Of a DNA stretch of 64,000 nt, positions 1 through 9,807 are shown piece by piece. Position 1 is the stretch's first letter; each line of letters begins with the position of its first letter. The position numbers and the translations under genes were made by a program. Source of the stretch: Tremella fuciformis (taxonomy: Eukaryota; Basidiomycota; Tremellomycetes; Tremellales; Tremellaceae); NCBI GenBank assembly GCA_032768795.1, contig CP136497.1:1304501-1368500 (forward strand), read 5' to 3'. A model generated the notes under the pieces. It had not been told where the DNA came from. It searched no databases and worked only from the letters and a program-made list of their open reading frames with translations.

Positions 1-97
1 TGTTCACGCATTATTGCTGATCAACTCCAGCAGTACCCGCCGTCCGTGCCATCTTTCATCACTCATCAAATCAAATTGCATTAACACCCATCGAGCC

Positions 98-1135
98 ATG
101 CCTGTAGATGACTCTCAATCGCTTCCCAGTGACCATGGTCACAGGCAAGAAGCTGCCAAAAGCAAGACCTCTTTGGCAACTGGCAAATCACGCTGGGGCA
201 TGGTTAGAGCCAAGCTATCAAAGCTCTGCAGCCACACCAACCCCATTGACACACGTATCATCTACACAGGTGGACCAAAGGGAGAAAAGGTCGAGACGCT
301 CAATCCAGCAGCACCATTTGACTGGGACCATTACTCCCTCTCTGCTAACCTCTCCAAGTACAAGGTCAAGTCACTGGACTCGCCACCCACGTCTGCTTCC
401 ATGGTCATGGACATCTTTGAGGTTGAGCTGTACAAGGTCAAGCGACTGGACTCGCCACCCACGTCTGCTTCCATGATCATGGATCTCTTGGATACCGCAC
501 TTGGAAGTGACCGAAATAAGTATAACGGTTCATGGAAGCCAGAGCTCCCCACTCATGTAATCAAGACAGTGGTGAACCCAGAAACATCCCTCGATTACGA
601 GAAGTTTCTTCCCGAATCTGGTCTCACTGAACGACTAACCAGCCGTCCCAGCGAGACGACAGCTCCGCTTGCCAACTACGTTGCTGACTGTCCCAACATT
701 CAGTGGGAGAGGGAGTTCATTTGCTGGGCAGTTTACGGTGTGGAACAGACCATTGACCATCTTAGAGACTTGGGCGTGCAAATCAGTGAGAGAGCAAAAG
801 GAAACATGACAGAGGGGGCTGAAGCTGTCTCTAGACGGGCTCTGACACATCCATTGACTCACGGGGGGTCATGGACAAGGAAGCACAAGTCGATACTGTT
901 CCTTGAGCCTCCCTTTGGAGTTCGATGGGACCAAGCGCTGACCTTCACATTCCACAAGAGTAAAGGCTACCAGGTTGATTACAACGCTACTGCGGTAAGC
1001 AAAGACCAAGTAGTCATCTGCACCGTCCATGAATGCCTCGGATTTGTTGGGACAGACGATTTTCAGATAGCCAGCGAGGACCGGAGCGTGACAAACCAGG
1101 ATGCAGCCTGCAATGTGTTCCCTCTAAGCACCTGA
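98..1135 (+). CDS. Unrecognised protein, family member A
   Basis: A 345-residue intronless reading frame that I do not recognise. The ATG at 98 is preferred over the upstream in-frame ATG at 14 because the duplicate gene also has an ATG (1993) at the matching place. Three blocks recur in the neighbouring paralogues. The first is an N-terminal block with F-D-W followed by a hydrophobic stretch. The second is a central helical block (W-E-R-E-F, then H-L-R-D-L-G and G-A-E-A). The third is a C-terminal block reading W-D-Q-A-L, then V-D-Y-N-A-T-A and C-T-V-H-E-C-L-G-F. No signal peptide or membrane segment is visible. A 24-residue stretch is tandemly duplicated at residues 88-135. Function unknown; a lineage-specific family is inferred. 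Confidence 0.7.
   Translation: MPVDDSQSLPSDHGHRQEAAKSKTSLATGKSRWGMVRAKLSKLCSHTNPIDTRIIYTGGPKGEKVETLNPAAPFDWDHYSLSANLSKYKVKSLDSPPTSASMVMDIFEVELYKVKRLDSPPTSASMIMDLLDTALGSDRNKYNGSWKPELPTHVIKTVVNPETSLDYEKFLPESGLTERLTSRPSETTAPLANYVADCPNIQWEREFICWAVYGVEQTIDHLRDLGVQISERAKGNMTEGAEAVSRRALTHPLTHGGSWTRKHKSILFLEPPFGVRWDQALTFTFHKSKGYQVDYNATAVSKDQVVICTVHECLGFVGTDDFQIASEDRSVTNQDAACNVFPLST
359..502 (+). repeat. 72-bp in-frame tandem duplication inside family member A
   Basis: Two adjacent 72-bp units (359-430 and 431-502) encode near-identical 24-residue segments, each starting Y-K-V-K and containing L-D-S-P-P-T-S-A-S-M. They differ at a handful of positions. Family member B has only one equivalent, diverged unit, so the duplication arose in A after the gene pair split. 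Confidence 0.9.
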
Positions 1136-1992
1136 CAAGATTTGGCTCGCAGATAAGGCAGTCAGATTGGCTGCCTTGTCCCTTTTGCTTCCATTAGCCA
1201 CTCATTTTATGGCTTTATGTCTGATCTTTCTGTGACCATAGCTTTCTTGAATGCATGATACATTTATGCTTTCTTGTAGAGGCCGGGAGCTACAGTCTAG
1301 TAAGTGCTCTCATGCTGAGCTCATTGCACAAGCGGGAACGTAAGCATCACCAGAGAGTAGACAGACCTGTCAACTCCGTGAGCGCCTCAAGTTGATACCT
1401 TTTGTCATCTGAATTTGGGAATTTGAACTGAGAGCATGCAAGTGGAGCAGAGCCGGGAAAAATCAATTTGAAAATTTGATTTGCCCGAGGGCGCCCCACC
1501 TGCCTTTTCCCAATCACGCCCAAAGTCAGAATCAAGAGGGATGGTTCTGGTGTTAGAACAGGTGCAGATTCCGGCTATGCAGGTGTGTCAAGGCGCGTAG
1601 CTCAAGTCTCCTTTGTGCCGCTGGGCAACGGTGCGCGCAGGGATTTGGGGGAAGGCCAAAACTGCCCCAGTAGTCCTTTCTTGACGTTTAGACCCCAGAA
1701 TGCTCCACTGGCTTGAGACCGCAACTGTGATTGCAAGGATTCTCTGGTCTCATGCCTGATGATAAGACCCCTTGAGGTCCTCTGAGATTCAAGTAGGCTT
1801 GACTGTGGGCTCCATTGCAGGCAGGGATGTGATGAGACCTCCCCTTCCCCCTATATTTCCCCCTCTGGAGGGGTTATGCATCTCTTGAGACAGACTCTTC
1901 ACCTATTGCTGCTGATCAACTCGAGCATTATCCGCCGTCCGTGCCATCTTTCATCACTCATTAAATCAATCTGCATTCTCACCCGTCAAGTC

Positions 1993-3759
1993 ATGATGGA
2001 AGATGACTCTCAATTGCTTCCTGATGACCATGGTCACAGGCAAGAAGCTGCCAAAAGCAAGACCTCTTTGGCAACTGGCAAATCACGCTGGGGGACCGTC
2101 AGATCCAAGCTATCAGCGCTCTGTGGCCTCACCAAGCCCAATGACACACGTATCATCTACACAGGTGAACCAAAGGGAGAAAGGGTCGAGACGCTCAATC
2201 CAGCAGCACCATTTGACTGGGAGCATCACTCTCTCTTGGTTAACCTCTTCAAGACTAAGGTCGGGTTGTTCAAGGTCAAGCAACCGGACTTGCCACCCAC
2301 GTCGGCGCCCACAATCATGGATCTGCTACATATTGCACTTGGAAGTGACCGATATCGGAATGACAAGTCAAAGTCACGAGATTTCTCCTTCTGGTGGGAC
2401 GTGCAAGTATGGGAGGACAACCCTGGGGTGGCCAGAAACCCAGAGGGCCGTCTTCCCGAATTGCGTCTGACTGAAAGGCTAATCGAACTCCCCAGCCATG
2501 TGACGGCTCCGCTCTCCAATTATATTGCCGATGCTCCCGACATTGGGTGGGAGAGGACGTTCATTCGCTGGGCTGTTGGCGGTGTGGAACAGACCATTGA
2601 CCATCTAAGAGACTTGGGTGTGCAAATCAGCGAGAGAGCAGAAGGAGACATAACAGAGGGGGTTGAAGCTGTCTCTCGACGGGCTTTGACGCATCCATTG
2701 ACTCACGGGGTGTCAGACCTGTACCCGGTGACCCGTTTTAGATCCGACTAAAGCTCACCTAAATCAATCTATCGGTTCAAGTTGCTAACTATCAACGACT
2801 ATTCGTAACAGATAGTAACGAACAAGAGTAGAGTGGAACCAAGCTGGGTGAGGAGTGATCAAGACTCACTTCACTTATCTATCTCTCGTCACTGGTACGG
2901 TCGATTCTCTAAGTAGACGTTCTATCTAGAGGACTAGTTAACTAGATCGCTGAGGACTTCCCTCTGCGATCTTCCTTCTTCTTAAGTATCCGCTTACTCT
3001 CGCCCGCTCTCTCTCTGATCTTTCTAGCATCGTCCTTCGTGGATCGTTCCATCGTTCTCCTAGTTGTTTCTACTCGTTCCCAATACTCTCTAGTATTCTC
3101 TCATCGTCTCTCTTCTCTTCTATCGTCTTCTCTCCGCGCTGGCTTGCATCTAATCTCTTTGCGTGCCCGTCGTCGTCCTTATCGTCCTTGGTCTCCCTCC
3201 CGTGGCCCTGACTGTGAGATAACTCTATCCTCCGTTATCGTGGACCTGACTCTTGTCCTTGCGTGCGTTCCTATCTCAAATCGGCCAATGGAAGACTGAG
3301 ATGTATCCTTCTATCGTTCTCCAGGTTGTTCCAGCGCCTTCAAGAGCAAGTCGTAGTTATTCGTGACTAATAGTGACGGTTCTACCATACTCACGTTCTT
3401 CGGTTCGTAGGATCCTTTGGATGTTTCCGTCGGAAATTGCCTCGTGGTAGTCTCGTGGTCAGGATGCCGTGTCGGTTTCCTGACACGGGGGCTCATGGCC
3501 CAGGAAGCACCAGTCCGTCCTAGACCTTGCTACTTCCTCCGACATTCATTGGGACCAATTGCTGACCTTCACATTCCACAAGAGTGAAGGCTACCAGGTC
3601 GATTACGACGCTACCGCGGTAAGCAAAGATCAAGTTGTCATCTGTACCGTTCATGAATGCCTCGGATTTATTGGGACAGACAATCTTCAGATTGCCAGCG
3701 GGGGCCGGAGCGTACCAAATCAGGACAGAGCCTGCAATGTGCTCACTCCAAGCAGCTGA
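1993..3759 (+). pseudogene. Family member B, disrupted by a solo LTR
   Basis: This is a close paralogue of the gene at 98-1135. The left part (1993-2710) reads in frame to T-H-P-L-T-H-G and then enters the inserted LTR, where it stops at 2751. The right part (3491-3759) resumes the family C-terminal block: W-D-Q-L-L-T-F, V-D-Y-D-A-T-A and the E-C-L-G-F motif. If the LTR and one copy of the CGGGG target duplication are set aside, the frame is continuous with member A. So the insertion is the only evident lesion. The allele would give a protein truncated by about 85 residues, unless the insert were spliced. The start is the first of two adjacent ATGs (1993, 1996). Confidence 0.85.
2711..3485. 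mobile_element. Solo LTR of a retrotransposon, 775 bp
   Basis: The insert begins TGTCAG and ends CTGACA, the inverted TG...CA ends expected of an LTR. It is flanked by a perfect 5-bp target duplication, CGGGG (2706-2710 and 3486-3490). The empty site is visible in the tandem paralogue near 858-870. No gag/pol reading frame, primer-binding site or polypurine tract lies inside. It is therefore a solo LTR left by recombination between two LTRs. The small open frames within it (for example 3039-3299) are low-complexity T/C-rich sequence. Whether the parent was Ty3- or Ty1-type cannot be told from the LTR alone. Confidence 0.93.
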
Positions 3760-4715
3760 CTAGTTTTGGCTCGCAGATAAGGCAGTCGGATTGGCTGCCT
3801 TGTCTGTTTTGGTTCGATCAGCAATTCATTCTCTTGCCTTATGTCTGATCTTGCTGTGACCATAGCTTTCTTGCATGCATATTACATTTCACGACTTCTC
3901 ATAGAGGCGGGGAATTACTGCATGGTCTGGTACGTGCTTTACTGCTGCGCTCATTGGACCAGTCGGAACATAAGCAGTACAAGAGAGAAACGAGATTGTC
4001 GGGTCCATGCGCAATACCTTGAGTTCATTTTGTCGCCTGAATTCGGGGCTGGGTATGAGCGCTTGCTGATGGAGCAGCGCGGGGAGAAGCCAAATCCAAT
4101 GGCCTGTGTTCGCGCCCCACCTGCGTTCTCCCAATACCGCCACAAGTAAGAATCAAGCTTTGAGCACCAGTCGGCCACCTCACGCATGAGCTATGTATTG
4201 TCAGCCGGTACGAGCGTCGCGCTTACCTGAGGCATATCTCGAGAAGACGCCTATGACCGAGTCATGCGCCACAGGAGACCTGGGAACAAAATTACCGGCC
4301 GAGGAGCAGAGATGACCGAACTGGAGCGAGAGGCTTCCCCGGGGTGTCCAGACCTCATCCTTCACACGGAACATGTTTCTAGTGACCAGTCGGCTCCACG
4401 GCTTCGATCGGAATTCTGAATGTCTTGAGGGCACAAGCTTGCTCTTCCGGCATGGGACCTCGCCTTTCTCTCCCCCCAAAGTCTTCGTCTCTCCGCTCTG
4501 ACTTGCCTGACGCATTTCGACTCTTCGTCTGCTCCTCTGTTGGTCTATCTTCTGGCTCGCACTCCAGCTCCACTGCCGACCACCCTCAAGGTGAGCGACA
4601 GTTGGTGCATATCTCTCGAGTATTTCTCTGCGCACACCACCACTAGCAGACAGCTGTTTTCGCGAGCTCTCACTCTCGTACACATCGAGACAATCCACGA
4701 CGTCAACACAGCACG
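3760..4715. other. Intergenic, no gene seen
   Basis: About 400 bp is duplicated 3' flank of family member B, ending near 4160. The remainder is presumably the promoter and leader of family member C. Several short open frames overlap on both strands, none with recognisable or conserved sequence. Confidence 0.5.
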
Positions 4716-5564
4716 ATGGAACCTTTGCTGAGCAATGCGCTAGCTCGAAACAGCGAATATAGCTCGCCTCGAGATGACGAAGCCACCGGCGCGTTCGCCC
4801 CGTCGGGCAATCCAGTCAACGCCAATGACATGCAGGTCAGCGAGGCGAATCAGCAGCCAGAAGACGCAATCGCTAGCTCTTTTGACTGGGAGAATGGGCC
4901 TCTAGTGGTCCGGGGGAACAACGGGGTGATGACCTTTGCCAACCGCTTGCTGGGTCGTCCCAGACCCCGACACAATACGACTTTCCTGGCGAGTGACGGC
5001 AATATATGCGTCACACCTCTGTCGCCGCGTCCCGTGAGACGCGCCCGCGAGCCGAGAACAACTCTTCGAGGCTCAGATGTCCCGGTTTCAGCCAAAGATC
5101 ACGATGATTGGTCTGTCGACCGAGAGTTCAGTGATGCCCCACAAAGGGCCACACAGGACCTGCGAGCCATGTGTGGCTTTCTTCGCAGCCATGGGTTCAA
5201 TGTGAGTGCCAATGCTGACAAAGTGATGATCGCTAGGGTCGGAGCTGCCGCTCTGGGCGCTCAGAGCAGGTCCACAGCTCCTGGAAGCACTCGGCGCTCT
5301 TCACAGGTCCCGCGCACGTCCGAGGTGCATTGGCACAGCATGCTAGGAGTGAGCAAATCCGCAGGCCTGGACTCGTTTTCAGTCCGATACTCTGCAGAAG
5401 CAAAGAGGGCGACCGGACACTCTCTCTGTTGGTTTGACACGTTCCTGGGAAAGTTCAAGAGTCCCGATTTTGGTGGCTCGCCAGTCAAGTGGGACGCCAC
5501 GCAGCTTACCAGTGAGGGAATCACAAGGACGGAGCGTCCATTTGTCGCCGCTCCCCGTCGGTGA
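4716..5564 (+). CDS. Unrecognised protein, family member C
   Basis: A 282-residue intronless frame, strongly diverged from members A and B but with the same order of blocks. The N-terminal block has S-F-D-W followed by L-V-V. The central block has W-S-V-D-R-E-F, then L-R-S-H-G-F and G-A-A-A-L. The C-terminal block has V-H-W-H-S-M-L, V-R-Y-S-A-E-A, and a cysteine/tryptophan core before F-L-G-K-F. The final block aligns with members A and D without needing gaps. Only the extended R/S-rich linkers differ. Function unknown. Membership of the same family is inferred from pattern matching by eye and is weaker than for A and B. Confidence 0.65.
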   Translation: MEPLLSNALARNSEYSSPRDDEATGAFAPSGNPVNANDMQVSEANQQPEDAIASSFDWENGPLVVRGNNGVMTFANRLLGRPRPRHNTTFLASDGNICVTPLSPRPVRRAREPRTTLRGSDVPVSAKDHDDWSVDREFSDAPQRATQDLRAMCGFLRSHGFNVSANADKVMIARVGAAALGAQSRSTAPGSTRRSSQVPRTSEVHWHSMLGVSKSAGLDSFSVRYSAEAKRATGHSLCWFDTFLGKFKSPDFGGSPVKWDATQLTSEGITRTERPFVAAPRR

Positions 5565-6354
5565 GTATGTGATAGACGTTGGCCACTAGTCGTATTTGTC
5601 GCAATTATGTAACATCTAGACTGGATAATGAGTCTGTCGGTGGGCAGCCCCTAGATTATACCGACACCCCTAGTCATATGCCCGCAGGCTGGTATGCCCG
5701 AAACAGAGGAACATTCTGCTTTTCGACACTAGTAGGTCATCGGGAGTGATCCGTGCGCAACGGAACTTAGAGGTCAGAGATCTCATGGTGGTCTCTGATC
5801 AAGAAGGGGAGCACGCAAGTCATCTCGTGCCCTCACTACAGGACGCGCGTCAAGGTCTGCTTAAAGTGCGCGCTCCTTGTCATGTGTTCTGCATATGAGG
5901 CGTTCTAGAGTTTGGCCGGTGTGGCGTTGTCGCTCCACGCGAAGCCTTCTGGCTGGCCGTGCATGCTTCGGTCATTCCTACCTTTCATCTTCCACGAGAC
6001 TTGCGTCAGACACGCAGCAACCGCCCTCCTCAAGCTTCTTCTGACCGAGGTCGGAGCGCCGCGTCGAAACACCACCATCTCCCGTCTGTGCTCCCCCTCG
6101 TTCTCCTCAAAGGGCAAGGCCGGCTTTGTACTGAATCCTGTTTGACTTTCTATCTCCTCTGTCAGCAGCCATCCCTGCTCCGCCAAGTAAGAGGTGGAGC
6201 AGGCATGCAAGCCGACTGTAGAAGCCGCTTGTCAAAGCTGCGAATCAGCCCGGCTGACCCTGTCCGCCACTTGACCTTGTCCTGCGCTCAACTAGGATCC
6301 AGCCTGTCGACAAGGGCGAGGAGCTTGAGAGTCAGTCTTCATACCAGCTCACCA
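5565..6354. other. Intergenic between family members C and D
   Basis: No supported gene. An in-frame extension of member D reaches back to an ATG at 5959. Its sequence is low-complexity S/R/L and does not resemble the other members, so it is treated as leader sequence. Confidence 0.45.
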
Positions 6355-7275
6355 ATGTTTCGAATGATTTCCCTTAATGTCAAGGGGAGACGCCCCAGCG
6401 AGGACTCGCGGCGGGCAAGCATCGCCACTGACGGCGCCTCGACGGTCCAGCCGGCGGTGCGGGCTGGGACGCAGTTGACGATCGACTGGGAGAGCGCGAG
6501 AGACGAGATGAAGCCAACTCCAACCGCGACGACTTCGACAAAGCCGCCTGTCGACTGGGACAGAAGCATCCTTGTCGTCAGTCGCCTCGGTGAGAAAATC
6601 ACAATGCGCACCGTCTCGAAACCCCCCTCGTCATCGGATGAACAGGCAAGCCCGACCGTTCAGCCCGTGAACCTTGTTGCCATCGATAGCGACGACTTTA
6701 CTCCTACAACCGCTTTGTTCCCCCCTCCAGTACCGGGCTCGCCGTCCCGTCGGCGTAAGACCCACGGAGGGACGAAGAGGAGTTCCGCGTCAGGTCATAA
6801 GACTCGCTCAACTACGGGGAGCCCTGCAAAGACTGGCGACCTCGAGTCGGAAGACTTGCAGACGCTACTGTCAGGGCGAGAAGCATGGAGAGACCAAGCG
6901 CTCAACGCCTTCGAACACGGTCTGAACCAGATGATACATGCGCTAAGCAAGATTGGGACAGTCAAATCATACGCACAGACGAATTTACGCATGACGGCCT
7001 CCTCCATGGCCAACTCGGCGCTAGGAGACTCCATGCTCGCCCAACGGCTGCCAGATCAAGAGCTGCAGTCCTCGCGAGAGCTGAGCACAGCACCAAAGCT
7101 TACATGGACGCAGAATCTATCTCTCACATGGGTCAAAGAGAGTGCGTATCGTGTTGAGCTCGCTGCGACCGCAAGACTACCCGACGGCACCACGTTTTGT
7201 GCATTTGAAGAGCGCTTGGGTGCCTTCACTCCGAATTACTTGGATCTCATAGGCATGGAAGAGCCTGACCCTTAG
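6355..7275 (+). CDS. Unrecognised protein, family member D
   Basis: A 306-residue intronless frame from the ATG at 6355. An alternative in-frame ATG lies at 5959 but adds unrelated sequence. The frame repeats the family layout. V-D-W-D is followed by L-V-V-S, which is nearest to member C. The central helical block is W-R-D-Q-A-L-N-A-F, then L-S-K-I-G. The C-terminal block is L-T-W-T-Q-N-L, V-E-L-A-A-T-A and F-C-A-F-E-E-R-L-G-A-F. A basic, serine-rich linker (residues about 120-155) separates the first two blocks. The protein looks soluble. It is the most distant member of the four-gene array; its function is unknown. Confidence 0.65.
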   Translation: MFRMISLNVKGRRPSEDSRRASIATDGASTVQPAVRAGTQLTIDWESARDEMKPTPTATTSTKPPVDWDRSILVVSRLGEKITMRTVSKPPSSSDEQASPTVQPVNLVAIDSDDFTPTTALFPPPVPGSPSRRRKTHGGTKRSSASGHKTRSTTGSPAKTGDLESEDLQTLLSGREAWRDQALNAFEHGLNQMIHALSKIGTVKSYAQTNLRMTASSMANSALGDSMLAQRLPDQELQSSRELSTAPKLTWTQNLSLTWVKESAYRVELAATARLPDGTTFCAFEERLGAFTPNYLDLIGMEEPDP

Positions 7276-7671
7276 GAGGAGCTGCAGAAACAGAGCACGG
7301 CCAAGCAGTGATTGTGTTTCGACTCTGTTGGCCGCTGACAGCCCATCTTTGCCCACTAGGCTTTGCATCTCCCGCTTCTTCAATTGTACCGTATTGCTCA
7401 TTCAGTATAGGATGCCATACCTTGCCTGTGATTTTCGCTAGAGCACTGTATGCGGCGACCGCGTCGCAGGTGAAGAGTTGAGGTGAGCATAAAGCAGACG
7501 ACTCAGTTGAACGACTTCCCGCCTCCTCCCGTCCACCATGCTTTCACAAGTAAAAGACGGGAGTGCACGGGCCAGGTCTGTAGCGCTCTAGCCACGTCTC
7601 ACACCTCCATCTGCATGTATGTTACATGTGAGGCAACCCGCCAAGCTCATCCTCTCGTCTCACGGAGATGC

Positions 7672-9807
7672 TCAACACTGATCCTTCAAGCTGTTCTTCG
7701 GGAAAGAGTAGCCTGCGAGATCAGCACGCAGCCGAGCTACACCTGTCATTGGCGACATACCCGCCTGCAGATACCCGACAATGCATACCGGGATGGCGGC
7801 GGCGGCTTTGGCATGTTTGGCGTCGAGTTCCAGAGCAACGCCGACGATAGGAGCAAGGCCTACATTACGTGGTATGTCGACAACAAGCCGTCGTGGACGC
7901 TCTACGGTAGTGGAATCGGACCGGATACCGACACCCGCATAGGCCAGCGAATCATTGCTGAAGAGCCCATGGCGCTCGTGAGCTGTCTCTCGGCCGTGTG
8001 ACGCCCGCGGCTGACAGCAGGTTTTCAACCTGGCCATGTCCGACTCGTTCTCCCCGGTCGACTACAAGCACATCAGCTTTCCCAACTACTTCTTGATCGA
8101 CTACATCAGGGCGTACCAAAAGCAGCCCGAGGGCACCATGGGCTGCGATCCTGTTGACCATCCCACTGCAGACTACATCAGCCAGCACGCTGAGGTCTAC
8201 AATGACGCCAACCTGACTCTGTGGTCGCGTGAGACTCGAGACGGCCTGCTGGAACACGCCGCCCACGTAAGAATTGGCCGACGTAAGATCCGCGTCGTAG
8301 GACTTGTAGTGGCTGCTGGCGTTATTCCACTGGTACGACGCGTCGAACGGCGCCACCTGGTACGACTGCGAGGCGAGGGCGTAGCCCAGAGAGGGGTCGG
8401 CGGTCGCTTCGAGCATGTCGATCTCGGGGACGTTGCGCCCCACGTCGGTGGACGGGCCGGGGTGGTCCTCGCCCGCGCAGGTGCACGCGGACGGGCGCTG
8501 GCCGGGAAGGTACGACAGCGTGCCGTCTCTGGGCCAGTGTCGAGCGCGGCGAGGGGGCCGGTGCCGTCGGCGGTGGTCTGGTTCGGGAGGGTGCCGTTGT
8601 CGCACGAGTCGTAGCTGTACGGCCACATGCCGTCGGTGGACGCGCCGTAGCCTGGGCGGCCGAGGTTGCCCATGGTCCACACGCCCGGCCAGAAGCCAGA
8701 GATGTCGGGCGCGCCGGGCATCTGGACCGAGACTTCAAAGTAGGCGTTCTTGTTGAAGCACAGCTGGTTCCACGACTGCACCATGCCCGACTTGAAGTTC
8801 AGCCCGTTGATCTCTTCTTGCGTGATGGTGATTTTCAGGTTGCCCCCCTCGGTCGTGACGGCCGACGGGTCGTACCATTCCAGATCACTACGTGTCAGTA
8901 CACAGGGACCGACTGGTGAGGGCAGCGCGTACCCGGTGGGCCAGTAGTGCAGGTCGACCGCGGTAAAGTACGGGTCGTCGCCCTCGAAGAACGTCCTGCC
9001 GTCTTGGTTGAACTCGTCGCTGAACACGAGGGTCCACTCCTCGCCGTCAGACCCGGTAAGCGTCATGACGTCCGACGGGGTGTCGGGGTCAATGAGCTGC
9101 CTCAGGCCCGGGATCAGCGGGAACTGGCCGGTACTGTTGATGCCGCCAAGGTTGTACCCCGAGGCTTGAGTGTGAGTGATAAACCAAGGCTGGGCACCAC
9201 GGGACACTCACTGTGCCCGCCCGAACTGGCGTTGCTGTCGAGAAAGTAGTCGAGAATATGGTAGACGGTAAAGATACCGACGAGCGCGCTAGCCATGACT
9301 AGCAGAGTGAGCACATTCGCCCATCCCCTCCTGGAGAAGAGGTCGAACCCGCTCGACAAGTCGGCTCGATCGGCAGGGGTAAATGTGTGCAGCTTGTCGT
9401 CGAGGTCGTCGTACTCTTGTTCTTTAGATGGGTGCACGCCGGCTGAACACCGTCAGATCGTGTACTTGAGGGATAGGGGACGTACGTGGACCTCCCGGTA
9501 GACGGCCAAGGGCTTTGGGTGCGCTGTAGCCTCGCGGTGGTCCAGGCGGACCAGCACGAGCCATTATATTGGTCGTGGGACCCAGACGGGCGCTGGGACT
9601 GGGCTTCATGCTGCCGGCGGGCAGGCGCCCGGCGTGTGGGACCGCCGCCCCGAGTGGTGCGGCTGAGGCGACGGGCGAGGCATCGCTTGAGGCGTCGCTG
9701 AGCCTCTGAGACATACCTGGTGGTGCTTGGCCTTGGAGGAGCGGCGTGCGATGTGTACTGTAGAAGAGGACCGCTCTGCGATGCGTCCCATCGGGGACGT
9801 ACGTCAA
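7672..9807 (-). pseudogene. KRE6/SKN1-type beta-glucan synthesis protein, rearranged
   Basis: The minus strand encodes the first half of a KRE6/SKN1-family type II membrane protein (GH16 fold). A cytoplasmic P/S/G-rich tail is followed by one membrane helix (about 9340-9250, L-T-L-L-V-M-A-S-A-L-V-G-I-F) and the lumenal domain with the P-E-I-D-M-L-E-A catalytic motif near 8420. Introns of 42-47 bp at 9444-9485, 9165-9211 and 8888-8932 join cleanly. Two lesions follow. Near 8535 the frame slips between A-L-D-T-G-P and D-G-T-L-S-Y-L-P. At about 8230 the coding sequence stops after V-F-Q-Q-A-V-S-S-L-T. The missing C-terminal half lies on the opposite strand (7771-8230), and the last residues (G-Y-S-F-P-K-N-S-L, stop at 7672) are back on the minus strand. 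Start 9807, or 9714. Confidence 0.85.
7771..8230 (+). other. Inverted C-terminal half of the KRE6/SKN1 gene
   Basis: This plus-strand block encodes the missing part of the flanking minus-strand gene. It runs from G-G-G-F-G-M-F-G-V-E-F through I-T-W-Y-V-D-N-K-P-S-W, G-P-D-T-D-T-R-I-G-Q-R, I-I-A-E-E-P-M and M-G-C-D-P-V-D-H-P-T-A-D-Y-I to N-L-T-L-W-S. A 43-bp intron (7978-8020, GTGAGC...CAG) sits inside it and restores the frame. The same-strand sequence on either side does not continue the protein. Both breakpoints (roughly 7740-7770 and 8230) join it to the minus-strand fragments in the order expected of an in-place inversion of about 0.47 kb. Confidence 0.85.

Larger units (their letters stand above)
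1..4160 (+). repeat. Tandem segmental duplication (about 1-1530 and 1890-4160)
   Basis: Two head-to-tail copies of a unit of about 1.5 kb lie here. The match starts before the coding region (ATTGCTGATCAACTC-like sequence near 13 and 1907) and runs through the whole gene. It continues well past the stop codon: GGCTCGCAGATAAGGCAGTC occurs after both stops, near 1144 and 3770. Matching sequence ends around 1530 in copy 1 and 4160 in copy 2. Copy 2 is longer only because it holds the 775-bp LTR. High similarity of non-coding flanks indicates a recent duplication rather than two old genes. Exact edges were estimated by eye. Confidence 0.85.

Noticed and set aside
3039..3299. Open frame within the solo LTR
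   Set aside because: T/C-rich low-complexity sequence with no similarity to gag or pol, lying wholly inside the LTR.
5959..6354. N-terminal extension of family member D
   Set aside because: The extra 132 residues are low complexity and not shared with paralogues.
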